Of a stretch of 64,000 nt of DNA, positions 12,640 to 24,544 are shown in pieces. The notes under the pieces were generated by a model that was not told where the DNA came from, did no database searches, and worked only from the letters and a program-made list of their open reading frames with translations. Both the position numbers and the translations under genes were made by a program. Within the stretch, counting starts at the first letter, position 1. Each line of letters starts with the position of its first letter. The stretch covers positions 60,379,174 to 60,443,173 of the forward strand of contig CM059975.1 in NCBI GenBank assembly GCA_030490835.1, written 5' to 3'. Origin of the DNA: Annona cherimola. Lineage: Eukaryota > Streptophyta > Magnoliopsida > Magnoliales > Annonaceae.

Positions 12640-14020
12640 TGATTCCCAAGTTGGTCTTCTTAGCCAAGTAACTCTGGTTGTTTTTGTTTTATAGTGAGAT
12701 GGAGTTGCTATAGCTTGTGGTTTCACCTATTTGATAACATTTAATTTACTACATTCTTCTTGCTCAAATGTGGAATACCCAAATTCTCTTCTACTAGTTT
12801 GGGTACTCATATTTAAAAATATTTTGACGTTTTTTCCGGGGTTAGAGAACTTTGCTAATAATTCATTTAATGTTTCATTTTCTTTTTTTAGCCTTTCAAC
12901 TTCATGTGTCAGGGCTTTGGTCACATCTACTAGGCACTTGACTCTTTCGGCTAGTTTTACATTCACAATAATAGTTGAGTCACATTATCATTTTTTAATA
13001 TATATTTGCTGCCCAATTTTTTGATTTCATCATACAATGAATCATAAACTTGTTGTAATTCTTCTAATTCAGCACATTTGAGGCAATTATAAGTAAAGGA
13101 ATAGATGGACTTGAAAATAGATAAATTAAGTTTAGAGTTACCTCCTCACTGCTTGTACATTCAATTAAAGCAGTTAAACCTTCTACTGACTCTGTTGCAG
13201 TGAGACACTTTAAGGATTTTTCTTCCTCAATTTTTATCATGCAACATATTTGGGCATAGTTTACCGTTTTAGGTTCTTCATCTGAAGAACTTCTAGTTGA
13301 AGATGAGTCTTCATTCACATGCATTCCTCTGCCCTTGGGTTTTGAAAATCTTAGAGAGCTGCTTCTATCTTTCTTCTCTTGTCTTTCTTTTGATTTATTT
13401 TCTTTAAGTGTAAGATATTAGGCTTACATATGTCCTACTCCACCGCATCTAAAGCACTTAGTTGCCTCTTTCTTCTTTTCTCTTATGTTTCTCTCCTTAA
13501 ATCCTTTGGAGCCAAAATTCTTTCTTTTCCTCACAAACTTTTTAAATTTTCTTGTAAGGAGTGCAATCTCCTCATCTTCATTTTGAGAAGAAGAGGTGGA
13601 CTCATCTGAGTTTTTTGTTGCCTTCAATGTAATGACTTTCTTCCCTTTATAATGTTCTTCATTTCTTTTCTTTATCGGTTCATCGGACATGAGATCACTA
13701 ATAAGGTCTTCCAACTTCAAAGTGTTTAAATCTTTTACTTCTTCAATTGTTGTAATCTTCAGAGTCCATGACTCAGGTAGACCTCTTAGGATCTCCATGG
13801 CCTGTTTAGGTTCAAAAATTGCTTTTTTAAAGCCTTTTAATATGTTATTAATCTTAGAAAATCTTACAAATATTTCAGATATATGTTCAGTATCTAACAT
13901 CTTAAAACTCTCCAATTCTCCAATCAAGATATTCATTCTCGTCCCTTAGACCTGAGAAGTTTCCTCATATATTGAGGTTAGAATATCTCATATTTCTTTA
14001 GCGGTTAGGCAGGAAGATAC
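12640..14020 (-). pseudogene. Copia gag, broken (main part of the minus-strand element)
   Basis: Minus-strand fragments: the capsid-like part (13936-13424) ends in a CCHC zinc knuckle beginning CFRCGGVGHM. An acidic, Ser-rich linker follows (13324-13064), then a coiled-coil-like stretch with VERLKKENETLNELL and GYSTFEQ (12966-12727). The same order occurs in the plus-strand copy at 15777-17546. The reading frame runs into the insertion at 14021 and resumes at 22651. Bases 14016-14020 (GATAC) are the target duplication of that insertion. Confidence 0.8.
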
Positions 14021-14154
14021 TGTTGGAAACATGTGGAAAATAAGCCAAGTATATGTTTTGATGATTAACAAATCAATTTGAGTAAGTCTTGGTTACTAAC
14101 ATGTTTGTGAAAATGATTAAAGGATATACAAATGAAGAAAATGAAGCATGACAG

Positions 14155-15015
14155 GTCAAGTCGAATTCCAAGTCGACTCAGGCATCGACTTAGGCCAAGT
14201 CGATCCCCAAGTCGACTCCAGCGGTGACTTCAAAATGTCATTTCTGTCCAGAGTTGAAATCGGGGACGAGAGCAACCGAAGTCGCATCCCAAGTCGACTC
14301 TGCATGCGACTTGGGTGAAGTCGTAGACCAAGTCGACTCCAGCATCGACTTCAACCATAATTTTCTGTCCAGAGTTGAAATCAAGAATGAGAGCTGCCGA
14401 AGTCGCATCCCAAGTCGACTCCGTATACGACTTGGGTGAAGTCACAGACCAAGTCGACTCCAGCTTCGACTTCAGTGCGGAACTTGCAGATCAAGACGAC
14501 TCAATGCTAGACTTCAGTGAAGTTGAAGGCCAAATCGGCTCAAACACTCGACTTGGATCAAATGAAGATCAAATGAAGATCAAACGAAGACCAAAACAAG
14601 CAAGGTTGCATGATTCCATCATGTTGGATCATGAACACATACTCGGACATCTTCCATGCATATACTCCGAGTTCAAGGATTCAAAGTTTGCAAGTCACGG
14701 AGCTAAAGGACATCAAGCTAGGATGATTATACTGAATTCCAAGAGATATAATCAAGGAAAGAACATTAATTTGAAGAAAATCAAGAGATCAAAGTCATCT
14801 CCAAGGATTTGAAGTTCATCAAGCCAGCTGAGGAAGTGAAGTCGCACCCGAAGTCAACTTCACCTGCGACTTGGGTCAAGTTGAGGAACAAGTCGACCTA
14901 GACTGGAACTTGAAGAAGTTGCGAACAACCGAAGTCGCACCCGAAGTCAACTCCATTTGCGACTTGGGTGAAGTCACACCCGAAGTCGACTCCACCTGTG
15001 ACTTGGGTTGCAACG
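14155..15015 (+). repeat. GTCGAC-rich hairpin repeat array in U3
   Basis: Repeated units of roughly 38-75 bases carry CCCAAGTCG and CGACTTGGG separated by about 10 bases, so each can form a small stem. The palindrome GTCGAC recurs at least six times. The same array is present in the other LTRs of the family at 21110-21930, 23690-24410 and 54240-55020. Confidence 0.8.
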
Positions 15016-15086
15016 GTCAAAAATTTTCGAACGTTGGCGCATTAAATGCGCGCAACCTACTTCCAAACGTTCGGATTCCCTTAATA

Positions 15087-15096
15087 TTTATAAAAG
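15087..15096 (+). promoter_or_regulatory. TATA box of the 5' LTR
   Basis: TTTATAAAAG lies downstream of the repeat array, at the expected U3/R boundary. The 3' LTR has the identical motif at 22001-22010. Confidence 0.65.
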
Positions 15097-15731
15097 ACAT
15101 TCAATATGAACGTGGAGGGTAGCTGAGAAATCATTGATTGAGCACAACTCTCATCTCTAAGAGCATTAAGTGATCAAGTCATTAAATAGAAGAAGAACTC
15201 TGCTTTCAAACTGCAAAGAGCTGCTTGTTGAATCATCAATACTGTTGTACAAGTTTTTCTCTGCGCCAAATCTGCCTCTACACATCAGTAACGTGTAGAA
15301 ACTTTCCTTTAATTTTTGTTGTTGTATTGAACTTGATTTAGTTTGGGTAACTAAGATCAAGTGTAAGCAAAGTAGTGTGTGATTGGAGTGGAACTCGTCA
15401 CCTACTTGTGCTGTGAATTGTTGATGCCCCCTAGAGCTGGAATCTGAAGAGAGCAGTGGCTCTAGTTGTATTTGTGAAATACATAGTGGAACTCAAGTCA
15501 CAAAAGGTGTGAGCTTGGAAGAGTGGAGTAGGGAAGGTTGCCCGAACCACTATAAAAATCTTACTTGTTGATTTTTTATTTCTGCTCTTGGCACTATATT
15601 GCTTTCCATTTGTTTCTTCATAAAGAGACTAGATTAATCCGGGGTAAACTTTCTGTTTAAGTTGAAAATTTTTAATTACCCAATTCACCCCTCCCCTCTT
15701 AGGTAATTGTCATTAACTCGGGACCAACAAG

Positions 15732-15743
15732 TGGTATCAGAGC
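15732..15743 (+). other. Primer-binding site, initiator tRNA-Met
   Basis: TGGTATCAGAGC, the usual plant copia primer site complementary to the 3' end of initiator tRNA-Met, two bases after the 5' LTR. Confidence 0.93.
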
Positions 15744-15776
15744 AGGTCTTTGAGTTTTCCAAATAGATCTTTTGAT

Positions 15777-17546
15777 ATGGCATCCCAATCTACTTCCGTT
15801 CCTACATTTGCCGAAGGCCAATCTTTTACTTGACCACCATTGTTTGATGGAAACAATTTTGGCTATTGGAAGCTTCGTATGAAACAACTCATCATGGCTA
15901 TAGATATGGACTATTGAATTGCAATCCAAGACGGTGTAACTTTGCCTACTGATGAAAGAGCTTCCAAATAGACCGATGAGGAAGTAAAAACTGTTAAGAG
16001 CAACGTTAAAGCTATGAACTCACTGTTTTGTACTCTTACCGCTTCCGAATATGATAGAGTATCCTCTTGTTTAACTGCAAAAGAGATATGAGATACATTA
16101 ACATCTATCTATGAAGGAACTTCTCAAGTCCAAGGGACAAAGAGAAATATTTTGATTTGAGAATTGGAAAGCTTTAAAATGCTAGAAACAGAAAATATTT
16201 CTGAAATATTTGCTAGATTCTCGAAAATTACTAATGCTTTGAAAGATCTTGGAAAAGTTATTTCTGAATCTGAACAGGTTATGAAAATCTTAAGAGCTCT
16301 ACCGAAATCTTGGACTCCAAAGATTACTGCAATAGAAGAAGCCAAGGACCTAAACACATTGAAGCTAGAAGACCTTATTAGCTCATTAATGTCACATGAG
16401 CTAATCAAGAAAAGAAATGAAGATCACCACAAAGGACAAAGAACAATTACACTAAAAGTCACCCACAACTCGGATGAGTTCACCTCCTCATCTCACAATG
16501 ATAATGAAGACATCGCTCTGCTTACTCGCAGATTTTGAAAGTTTATGAAAAAAGAAAAGAACTTCAAAGATTTCAAAGATTTTAAAGAGAGACCTCGAAA
16601 AGAGAAGAAGAAGGAGGCTACAAAGTGTTATAGATGCGCCTGTATGGGACATATGCAAGCTCAATGTCCTACACTGGAAGAAAAATCAAAGGATCATTAA
16701 GAAAGGAAGGAAAGATATGAAAGCCGAAAATTTCAAAGGCCCAAGGGAAGAGGAATGTACGTGAATGAGGAAACTTCATCAACAAGTAGCTCCTCAACCG
16801 ATGATTTTGAAGCGGCAAATTGCGCAAGAACATGCTGCATGGCGCGGATTGAGCAAGAAGAAACTTTAAACACAACAGAAATTTTAGAAGAGCAAACCAC
16901 CTCAACAAAATGCACAAGTAATGAAGAGGTAACTTCCAAATTTTACTATTCTCAATCTACTCATTCTTCTATTCAAGAATGTCTCAAATGTGCTGAATTA
17001 AAGGAATTACAACATGCATATGATTTATTACGTGAGGAAATAAAAAAATTAGGAAACAAGTTATCATTAAAGAGACAATAATGTAATTACATTATTATTG
17101 TAAATGGAAAACTAGCAGAAAGAACAACAAAACTGAAAGAAAAAAATGAACTGCTATTGAAAGAAGTGGAAAAATTGAAAAAGGAGAATGAATCCTTAAA
17201 TGAATCATTAACTAAGTTCTCTAATCCAGGAGAAAGTGTGAAAATATTTCTAAACATCACCTCTCAAAATAATAGAAGAGGTCTTGGATACTCCACATTT
17301 GAGCAAGGAGAAAGTAGCAAATCAAGTATGCCAAAATTTTTGAAAAATCAAGCTAAAGCCGCACCTATTTACAAACCTAAAGGAAAACAAGTTGCTTGGA
17401 CTAAAAGACCAACTTTTGAACCGTTACATATTTGGAGGCCTACTCCTAGACTACCAATGGCTTGCAACTTTTGCAATAAGATGGGTCATAAAATCTATAA
17501 ATGCAACTTTAAGAAACTGTATGACCATGGTGCAAAATTAGTTTGA
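15777..17546 (+). pseudogene. Copia gag with multiple in-frame stops
   Basis: One frame runs from an ATG at 15777 to 17546 and carries a LFDGNNFGYWKLRM N-terminus typical of copia gag. It also has two CCHC zinc knuckles (CYRCACMGHMQAQC near 16626 and CNFCNKMGHKIYKC near 17463) and a Lys/Glu-rich coiled-coil stretch near 17157-17220. In-frame stops lie at 15831, 15915, 15969, 16089, 16158, 16536, 16698 and 17079, with a final one at 17544. The long gag with two distant knuckles fits the SIRE lineage. The capsid cannot be made from this copy. Confidence 0.9.
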
Positions 17547-17655
17547 GTTCCAAGAAACACAAGATTTGGGCTTTCAAGAATAGAACAACAAACATTAAAT
17601 CAGTTTACTAACCCAAATGGACCCATAAAATGGGTACCAAAGAGATAAGATTTAT

Positions 17656-20600
17656 TTGTTCATTTTTCAGATATGTTTCAACGCAAAGACAAACAACGTT
17701 TGGTTCATGGATAGTGGTTGCTCAAGGCATATGACTGGAGAAAGAAGTTTATTTCATAAACTCAAGCCTTGCAATGATGGAACTGTTGCCTTTAGGAACA
17801 ACGAGAAAGGTAAAATTAAAGGTAAAGGAAATATTTATAGTATTTCAAATGCATGTATGAAGGATGTGTTGTTTGTTGAAGGACTTAAGCACAATCTAAT
17901 GAGTATTAGCCAATTATGTGACAAAGGATACAAGGTTGTGTTTGAATTATCTATATGCAATGTATTTGATGGAGAACATATCATGTTTAGTGGAAAAAGA
18001 TATGGAAATATTTATTTGGTTTTACTTGATGAACTAGATGGTCAATGTCTAATGGCCATTGACAATGATCCATGGGTTTGGCATAAGAGGCTTGGGCATA
18101 TAAACATGACAAATATAAAGACCCTATGGAAGAAAAGTTTGGTAGAAGGATTGCCAAAATTGAAATATGACAAAGATAAAATTTGCAAGGCATGCCAATT
18201 GTCAAAACAACTTAAAATGCCCTTCTCTACCAAAAAGGAGATTTTCATCACCAGGCCACTTGAATTGCTACACATGGACCTATATGGGTCATCCGACATT
18301 TTAACCATTTGTGGAAAGAAGTATGTGTTTGTAATAATTGATGACTTTTCAAGATTTACATGGGTAATTCTCTTAACTAGCAAAGATGAAGCCTTCTCTA
18401 TGTTTGCAACTTTTGTAAACTTGGTGCAAAATAAAAAACAAAGTACTATTATGACCATTAGAAGTGATCATGGTGGTGAGTTTGAAAATAAACGATTTAT
18501 AGAATTATGTAATGAAAAAGGAATTCACCACACATTTTCTGTACCAAGAACTCCACAACAAAATGGAGTGGTTGAAAGGGAAAATAGAACCATACAAGAA
18601 ATTGCTAGAACAATGCTAAATGAGAGTAAATTATCCAAGAAATTTTGGGGTGAAGCTGTAAGTACAGCTTGTCATGTGTTGAACCGAGTTACCATTAGAG
18701 CAATCTTGAAAAAGACCCCATATGAGCTATGGAAAGGTAAAAAACCAAATATTTCATATTTTCATGTCTTTGGTTGCACATGTTATGTTTTGAACAATGG
18801 TGAATCCAACTTGGGAAAACTGGATGCTAAGAGTGATGAGGCAATATTCCTTAGTTACTCATCAAATAACAAAGCATATAGAGTCTTCAATAAAAGGAAC
18901 CAAGTTGTGGAAGAGTCAATACATGTTGTTTTTGATGAATTTAATCCATGTTCCAAAAGAAAAGATCATTTAAGTGATGCAGATGATGTCACAAGCAACC
19001 TTGAAAAATTGCATGTGGAGAAGCAAGAAGAATCCATGGAGGAAAGGGTAAGTGAAGGTAATAATTCCTATAAACCTCCAACTGACTTAAAATTCAGAAA
19101 TGACCATCCAATTGAGAAAGTTATAGGGAATATCTATGAAGGTGTAAAGATTAGAAGCTCAAAACAAAATATTTGTGGACAATACGCTTTTATATCCAAA
19201 ATTGAACTAACCACTATTGATCAAGCTCTTGATGATGAAAACTAGATCATAGCAATGTAAGAAGAACTAAATCAATTTGAAAGAAATCAAGTTTGACATC
19301 TTGTTCCAAGACCAAAAGACTGTGTTGTCATTGACACAAAATGGGTATTTAGGAACAAATTAGATGAAAGCGGACTTGTGGTGAGAAACAAAGCTAGACT
19401 TATAGCAAAAGGATACTCACAAGAAGAAGGAATAGACTTTGAGAAATCCTATGCTCTAGTTGCTAGATTAGAAGTCATTCGCATTTTACTAGCCTTTGCA
19501 TCTCATATGAACTTTAAGTTGTTTCAAATGAATGTTAAAAGTGCATTTTTGAATGAGTATATAAATGAAGAGGTGTATGTCGAACAACCACCTGGATTTG
19601 AGGAGAAAGATCAATCTAAATTCGTATACAAATTAACTAAAGCATTATATGGATTAAAACAAGCTCCAAGGGCTTGGTATGAAAGATTGAACAAATTTCT
19701 GATTGATCATGACTTTCAAAAGGGAAAGGTAGACACCACTTTGTTTATCAAGTATAAAGAAAGAGACATTTTGATTATTCAAATTTATGTAGATGACATT
19801 ATTTTTTGTGCTACTAATGAGATTCTTCGTCAAGAATTTCCTGAGCTTATGCATAAAGAATTTGAAATGAGTATGATGGGGGAACTAAACTTCTTCCTTG
19901 GACTACAAATTAAGCAACTAAGTGAAGGGATCTTCATAAACCAGTCCAAGTATATCAAAGAAATGTTAAAAAAGTTTGGCATAGAAAATAGCAAAGGAGC
20001 AAACACGCCTATGAGTTTAACCATTAAAATTGACAAAGATGAGAAAGGCAAACCAGTTGATTTAAAGTTATATAGAAGCATGATAGGCTCTTTATTATAT
20101 TTAACTGCTTCTAGATCCGATATACTGTTTAGTGTTTGTATGTGCTATAGATTTCAATCATGTCCAAAAGAATCACACTTGATAGCTGTAAAAAGAATTT
20201 TCAGATATTTAGTAGATACTACCAACATAGGACTTTGGTATCTAAAGGGCTCTAATTTTGATCTAATCGGCTACTCAGATGCGGATTTTGCCGGTTACAA
20301 GGTAGATAGAAAAAGCACTAGTGGAACATGTCGATTTTTTGGGAACATGTTGATTTCATGGTTTTCAAGAAAACAAACTTGTGTTGCTCTATCCACCGCG
20401 GAAGCCGAATATGTTGCCGTCGGGAGCTGTTGTGCCCAAATGCTTTGGATGAAATAACAACTTAGGGACTATAGCATGAATTTTAAAGATATACCTATTA
20501 GATGTGATAATACTAGTGCAATATGTTTAACTAAAAATTCAGTATTACATTATAGGACCAAGCATATGACCTAAGACATCATTTTATTAGAGAACATGTA

Positions 20601-20728
20601 GCAATCATGATATATGTTTGGAATATGTAAAAACAGAAGATCAAATTGCAGATATTTTTACCAAACCTCTAGCAAAAGAACCATTTTATAAAATTAGAAA
20701 TGATATGGGAATGATTGAATTAACTTAG
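17656..20728 (+). pseudogene. Copia pol: protease, integrase, RT, RNase H (broken)
   Basis: The frame is shifted +1 relative to gag. Domains in order: aspartic protease (MDSGCSRHMTG, near 17705), GAG-pre-integrase zinc region with WHKRLGH (about 18075), and integrase core with HMDLYG, IIDDFSRFTW and NGVVERENR (18270-18590) as catalytic D, D and E. RT follows with YVDDI at about 19785, then RNase H with SDADFAG and STAEAEY (20270-20410), ending in an ADIFTKPL motif. The longest open runs are 17656-19245 (529 codons) and 19378-20457 (359 codons). Between them are at least three stops (TAG at 19243, TAA at 19258 and another downstream). RNase H is cut by a stop at 20455. Motifs are intact but the polyprotein is not. 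Confidence 0.93.
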
Positions 20729-20957
20729 AAAAGCACAAGCTGAGGTGGAGCAACCCCGCTCCATCTCTATTTTTTGATCAATTGATAAAAAGGGGGAGAA
20801 GAGATCAGGATTTGAGTCTCGGTCTTAAATGCTTGTATGAATGGTTCTAACTTGTGATTTATTGGAAATGAAATATGTATGTTAAACTTCAAAATGCAAA
20901 AATAATATGTTTTAAAGACATTGAAAGGTATACACTCAAATCGGTTTTGTCAATCAT

Positions 20958-20972
20958 CAAAAAGGGGGAGAT
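20958..20972 (+). other. Polypurine tract
   Basis: A CAAAAAGGGGGAGAT-type tract abuts the 3' LTR start at 20973, where plus-strand DNA synthesis would begin. Confidence 0.85.
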
Positions 20973-22645
20973 TGTTGGAAACATGTGGAAAATAAGCCAA
21001 GTCTATATTTTTATGATTAACAAATCAATTTGAGTAAGTCTTGGTTACTAACATGGTTGTGAAAATGATTAAAGGATATACAAATGAAGAAAATGAAACA
21101 TGACAGGTCAAGTCGAATTCCAAGTCGACTCAGGCATCGACTTAGGCCAAGTCGATCCCCAAGTCGACTCCAGTAGCGACTTCAAAACGTCATTTCTGTC
21201 CAGAGTTGAAATCGGGGACAAGAGCAGCCGAAGTCGCATCCCAAGTCGACTCCGCATGCGACTTGGGTGAAGTCGCAGACCAAGTCGATTCCAGCATCGA
21301 CTTCAACCATAATTTTCTGTCCAGAGTTGAAATCGAGAACGAGAGCTGCCGAAGTCGCATCCTAAGTCGACTCCGCATGCGACTTGGGTGAAGTCGCAGA
21401 CTAAGTAGACTCCAGCTTCGACTTCAGTGTGGAAATTGCAGATCAAGACGACTCAATGCTAGACTTCAGTGAAGTTGAAGGCCAAGTCGACTCAAACACT
21501 CGACTTGGATCAAATGAAGATCAAATAAAGATCAAATGAAGACCAAAGCAAGCAGGGTTACATGATTCCATCATGTTAGATCATGAACACATACTCGAAC
21601 ATCTTCCATGCATATACTCTAAGTTTCAAGGATTCAAAGTTTGTAAGTCACGGAGCTAAAGGACATCAAGCTAGGATGATTATACTGAATTCCAAGAGAT
21701 ATAATCAAGGGAAGAACATTAATATGAAGAAAATCAAGAGATCAAAGTCATCTCCAAGGATTTGAAGTTCATCAAGCAAGCTGAGGAAGTGAAGTCGCAC
21801 CCGAAGTCGACTTCACCTGTGACTTGGGTCAAGTCGAGAACCAAGTCGACCTAGACTGGAACTTGAAGAAGTTGCGAACAGCCGAAGTCGCACCCGAAGT
21901 CGACTCCACCTACGACTTGGGTCACAACGGTTAGAAATTTTCGAACGTTAGCGCATTAAATGCGCGCCACCTACTTCCAAACGTTCGGATTCCCTCAACA
22001 TTTATAAAAGGCATTCAATATGAACGTGGAGGGTAGCTGAGAAATTATTGATTGAGCACAACTCCCATCTCTAAGAGCATTAAGTGATCAAGTCATTAAA
22101 TAGAAGAAGAACTCTGCTTTCAAACTGTAAAGAGCTTCTTGTTGAATCATCAATACTGTTGTACAAGTTCTTCTCTGAGCCAAATCTGCCTCTACACACC
22201 AGTACCGTGTAGAAACTTTTCTTTAATTTTTTTTGTTGTATTGAACTTGATTTATTTTGGGTAACTAAGATCAAGTGTAAGCAAAGTAGTGTGTGATTGG
22301 AGTGGAACTCGTCACCTAGTTGTGCTGTAAATTGTTGATGCCCCATAGAGTTGGAATCTAGAAGAGAGCAGTGACTCTAGTTGTATTTGTGAAATATATA
22401 GTGGAACCTAAGTCACAAAAGGTGTGAGCTTAGAAGAGTGGAGTAGGGAAGGTTGCCCGAACCACTATAAAAATCTTGCTTGTTGATTTTTTATTTCTGC
22501 TCTCGGCACTATATTGCTTTCCATTTGTTTCTTCATAAAGGGGACTAGATTAATCCGGGGTAAACTTTCTGTTTAAGTTGAAAATTTTTAATTGCCCAAT
22601 TCACCCCTCCCCTCTTGGATAATTGCCATTAACTCGGGACCAACA
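20973..22645 (+). repeat. 3' LTR of the plus-strand copia element
   Basis: 1673 bp, aligned end to end with the 5' LTR apart from scattered substitutions and one lost repeat unit near 21910. TATA box TTTATAAAAG at 22001-22010. Ends GGGACCAACA, then target duplication GATAC. Confidence 0.95.
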
Positions 22646-22650
22646 GATAC

Positions 22651-22979
22651 TCTATCATACTTGATTGCAGTTAAGGCACAAAAGAGGGAGTTCATTGCCT
22701 TGACATTGCTCTTTACTATTTGAACTTCCTCTCAAGTCCATGCAAAAGCTTTCTCACCTATAGGTAAAGTAACTTCATCTTAGGTAGCAATTCAAAAGTT
22801 TATATCTGTGGCCATGATAAGTTGTTTTATTTTAACTTCCAGTAACCAAAGTTACTACCATCAAATAAAGGTGACCCGATGAAAGATTGACCCTCAGCAA
22901 AGGCGGGTGTGGAAGTTGATTAGGATGTCATTTAACTGAGATCTCTTTGGTATAAAACTAAAGACTGTTTTGTACCACT
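22651..22979 (-). pseudogene. Start of gag and leader of the old minus-strand copia
   Basis: On the minus strand an ATG (complement 22929-22931) begins a frame that closely matches the plus-strand gag N-terminus (ATG-CATCC-AATC-ACTTCC), with several stops. The frame leads to the 14021-22645 insertion. A degenerate primer site follows the LTR: AGTGGTAC keeps only the first part of TGGTATCAGAGC. Confidence 0.8.
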
Positions 22980-24544
22980 TGTTGGTCCCGAGTTAATAAC
23001 AAAATCCAAGAGGGGATGAGTGAATTGGGTTTTTTAAAAATTCCTTCGGTGTATCAGATATAACCCTTTTGAAATAAATCCCCTTAGATGAAAAACGTGG
23101 AGAATGGAGATGTGAATAGAGTAAAAATATCAACATTAGAAATTATAGTGGTTCAGGACAACTTTCCCTACTCCACTCTTCCAAGAATATGCTCTTGTGT
23201 CTTGGATTCTACTATATCAGTGGATATATACTTAGAGCTCTTGCTTTCTTCTAGATTCTCGCTCTAAGGGTCGTTCACAATATCCACACAAGTAAGTGAC
23301 GAGTCATATTTCGACTATACACTATTTGCCTTCACCTGGTCTTGATCTCCAACACCAAACCAAGTAGAAACACAAATACAAAGAATAAAAATAAGAATCT
23401 ACACTTTACAGATGTGTAGACAAATTTTTAGCTTATGGAAGAATTTAAAGAAAGAGTGGATGAATGATCACTTCAGTACTTGTAGTCAAAGGACACAGTT
23501 CTTCTAGATATCCTTAACGAGCACTTGAGTGCTTGAAAGTTGAAGGTGAAAGCTTAATCAATGATCTAGCTAACTTTCTTTCTTCCATTTGACGTGTATT
23601 AAATATGAGAGAAGTAGATTCGAACTTTTGGTGGTAGGTGATGCACATTTAATGCGCCAACGTTCGAATTTTTTCGACCATTGCGATTCAAGTCGCAGGC
23701 CGGAGTCGACTTGGGTTGGGACTTTAGTCTTCAACTCTTCAACTTTAAGTTCCATTTGGGGTTGAATTGGCCTTGGATTTGACCCAAGTCATAGGTGAAG
23801 TCAACTTTGATTGTGACTTAATGTTAATCCTTTGGCTTGTATTACCTTGTATCTTGATAAATCATCTTTAAGGGACTTCATTTTTGTATATTTGGGCCTT
23901 TGAACTTCTTGTATATTGAACTTGGTCATGTCCATTTGAAAACTCTTGAATGGACTTGTGTTTTGGACTTTGAATCATGTTGGGATAACGTTGCTTGATT
24001 CCATTTTTGTCACCATTGATCTTGAAACTTTTTGATTTATCCTTCTTGTATCTAAGTTGAATATTGGGGTCGACTTGGTTTGCAACTTCACTTAAGTTAT
24101 GTGTCTGAGTTAACTTCATGTGCGACTTTACCCAATTCGCATATTGGAGTCGACTTGGGTTGCGACTTGACTTGACCAAATTCAACTTCAGAAACTTTAA
24201 GTCTACTCAAGTCGCTGACGCAGTTGACTTGGGTTGAAACTTGACTCAAGTCACAAGCGAAGTCGACTTCGGATGCGACTTCGTCTGCTCATGTGTCCAC
24301 AATTTCAGCTCTATCGACAAATGACCCTCTAAAATCGATACTGGAGTCAACTTTAGTATCAACTTGACCTAAGTCGATGCTTGAGTCAACTTGGCGTGCA
24401 ACTTGACCTACCAAGCTTTGAATATTGAAATCCTTAACCTTAAATCACTTCAACACACATATTAGTGTCTTAAAAAAACCTCTCAAATTGAATTGTTGAT
24501 CATCAAAACATGGACTATGCTTAATTCTCCATTCATTTTTAACA
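22980..24544 (-). repeat. 5' LTR of the old minus-strand copia
   Basis: 1565 bp, read on the minus strand from a TGTTAAAAATG-type start (24544) to CTCGGGACCAACA (22980). It aligns with the LTRs of the plus-strand element, including the GATCAACAATTCAATTTGAG start region and the GTCGAC repeats. It is clearly more diverged, as expected for an older copy. Confidence 0.85.

Larger units (their letters stand above)
14021..15729 (+). repeat. 5' LTR of the plus-strand copia element
   Basis: 1709 bp. The U3 part (14155-15010) is packed with repeats of CCCAAGTCGACTCC and its inverse CGACTTGGG. Compared with the 3' LTR it carries one extra repeat unit (14938-15013 against 21892-21929), which explains the 36-bp length difference. 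About five base differences are seen in the first 140 positions by eye. Confidence 0.95.
14021..22645 (+). mobile_element. Full-length Ty1/copia element (SIRE/Maximus-like), 8.6 kb
   Basis: It has two LTRs (14021-15729 and 20973-22645), TG...CA ends (TGTTGGAAAC...GGGACCAACA) and a perfect 5-bp target duplication, GATAC, at 14016-14020 and 22646-22650. The primer-binding site is TGGTATCAGAGC (15732-15743) and the polypurine tract AAAAAGGGGGAG lies just before the 3' LTR. Internal order is gag, protease, integrase, RT, RNase H, which defines Ty1/copia. It landed in gag of an older, opposite-strand member of its own family. The coding part has many stops, so it is not autonomous today. Confidence 0.95.
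5270..24544 (-). mobile_element. Old Ty1/copia (SIRE/Maximus-like) element, split by two later insertions
   Basis: Reading the minus strand: LTR 24544-22980, gag from 22931, interrupted by the plus-strand copia (14021-22645), then gag 14015-12640, interrupted by the LTR-A solo LTR (9935-12634), then the rest of gag-pol to about 6650 and an extra frame to about 5270. Two CCHC knuckles and a long gag with a LKKEN...GYSTFEQ region point to the SIRE/Maximus lineage. The downstream LTR is not found in the window, so the element is truncated or its 3' LTR has been lost. It is the oldest layer of this nest. Confidence 0.8.

Noticed and set aside
14224..15122. Open frames of 71-145 codons in the copia LTR
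   Set aside because: They read the GTCGAC repeat array, giving repeated VDSxxDLGEV-like text, and occur on both strands at matching places. They are repeat translations, not genes.
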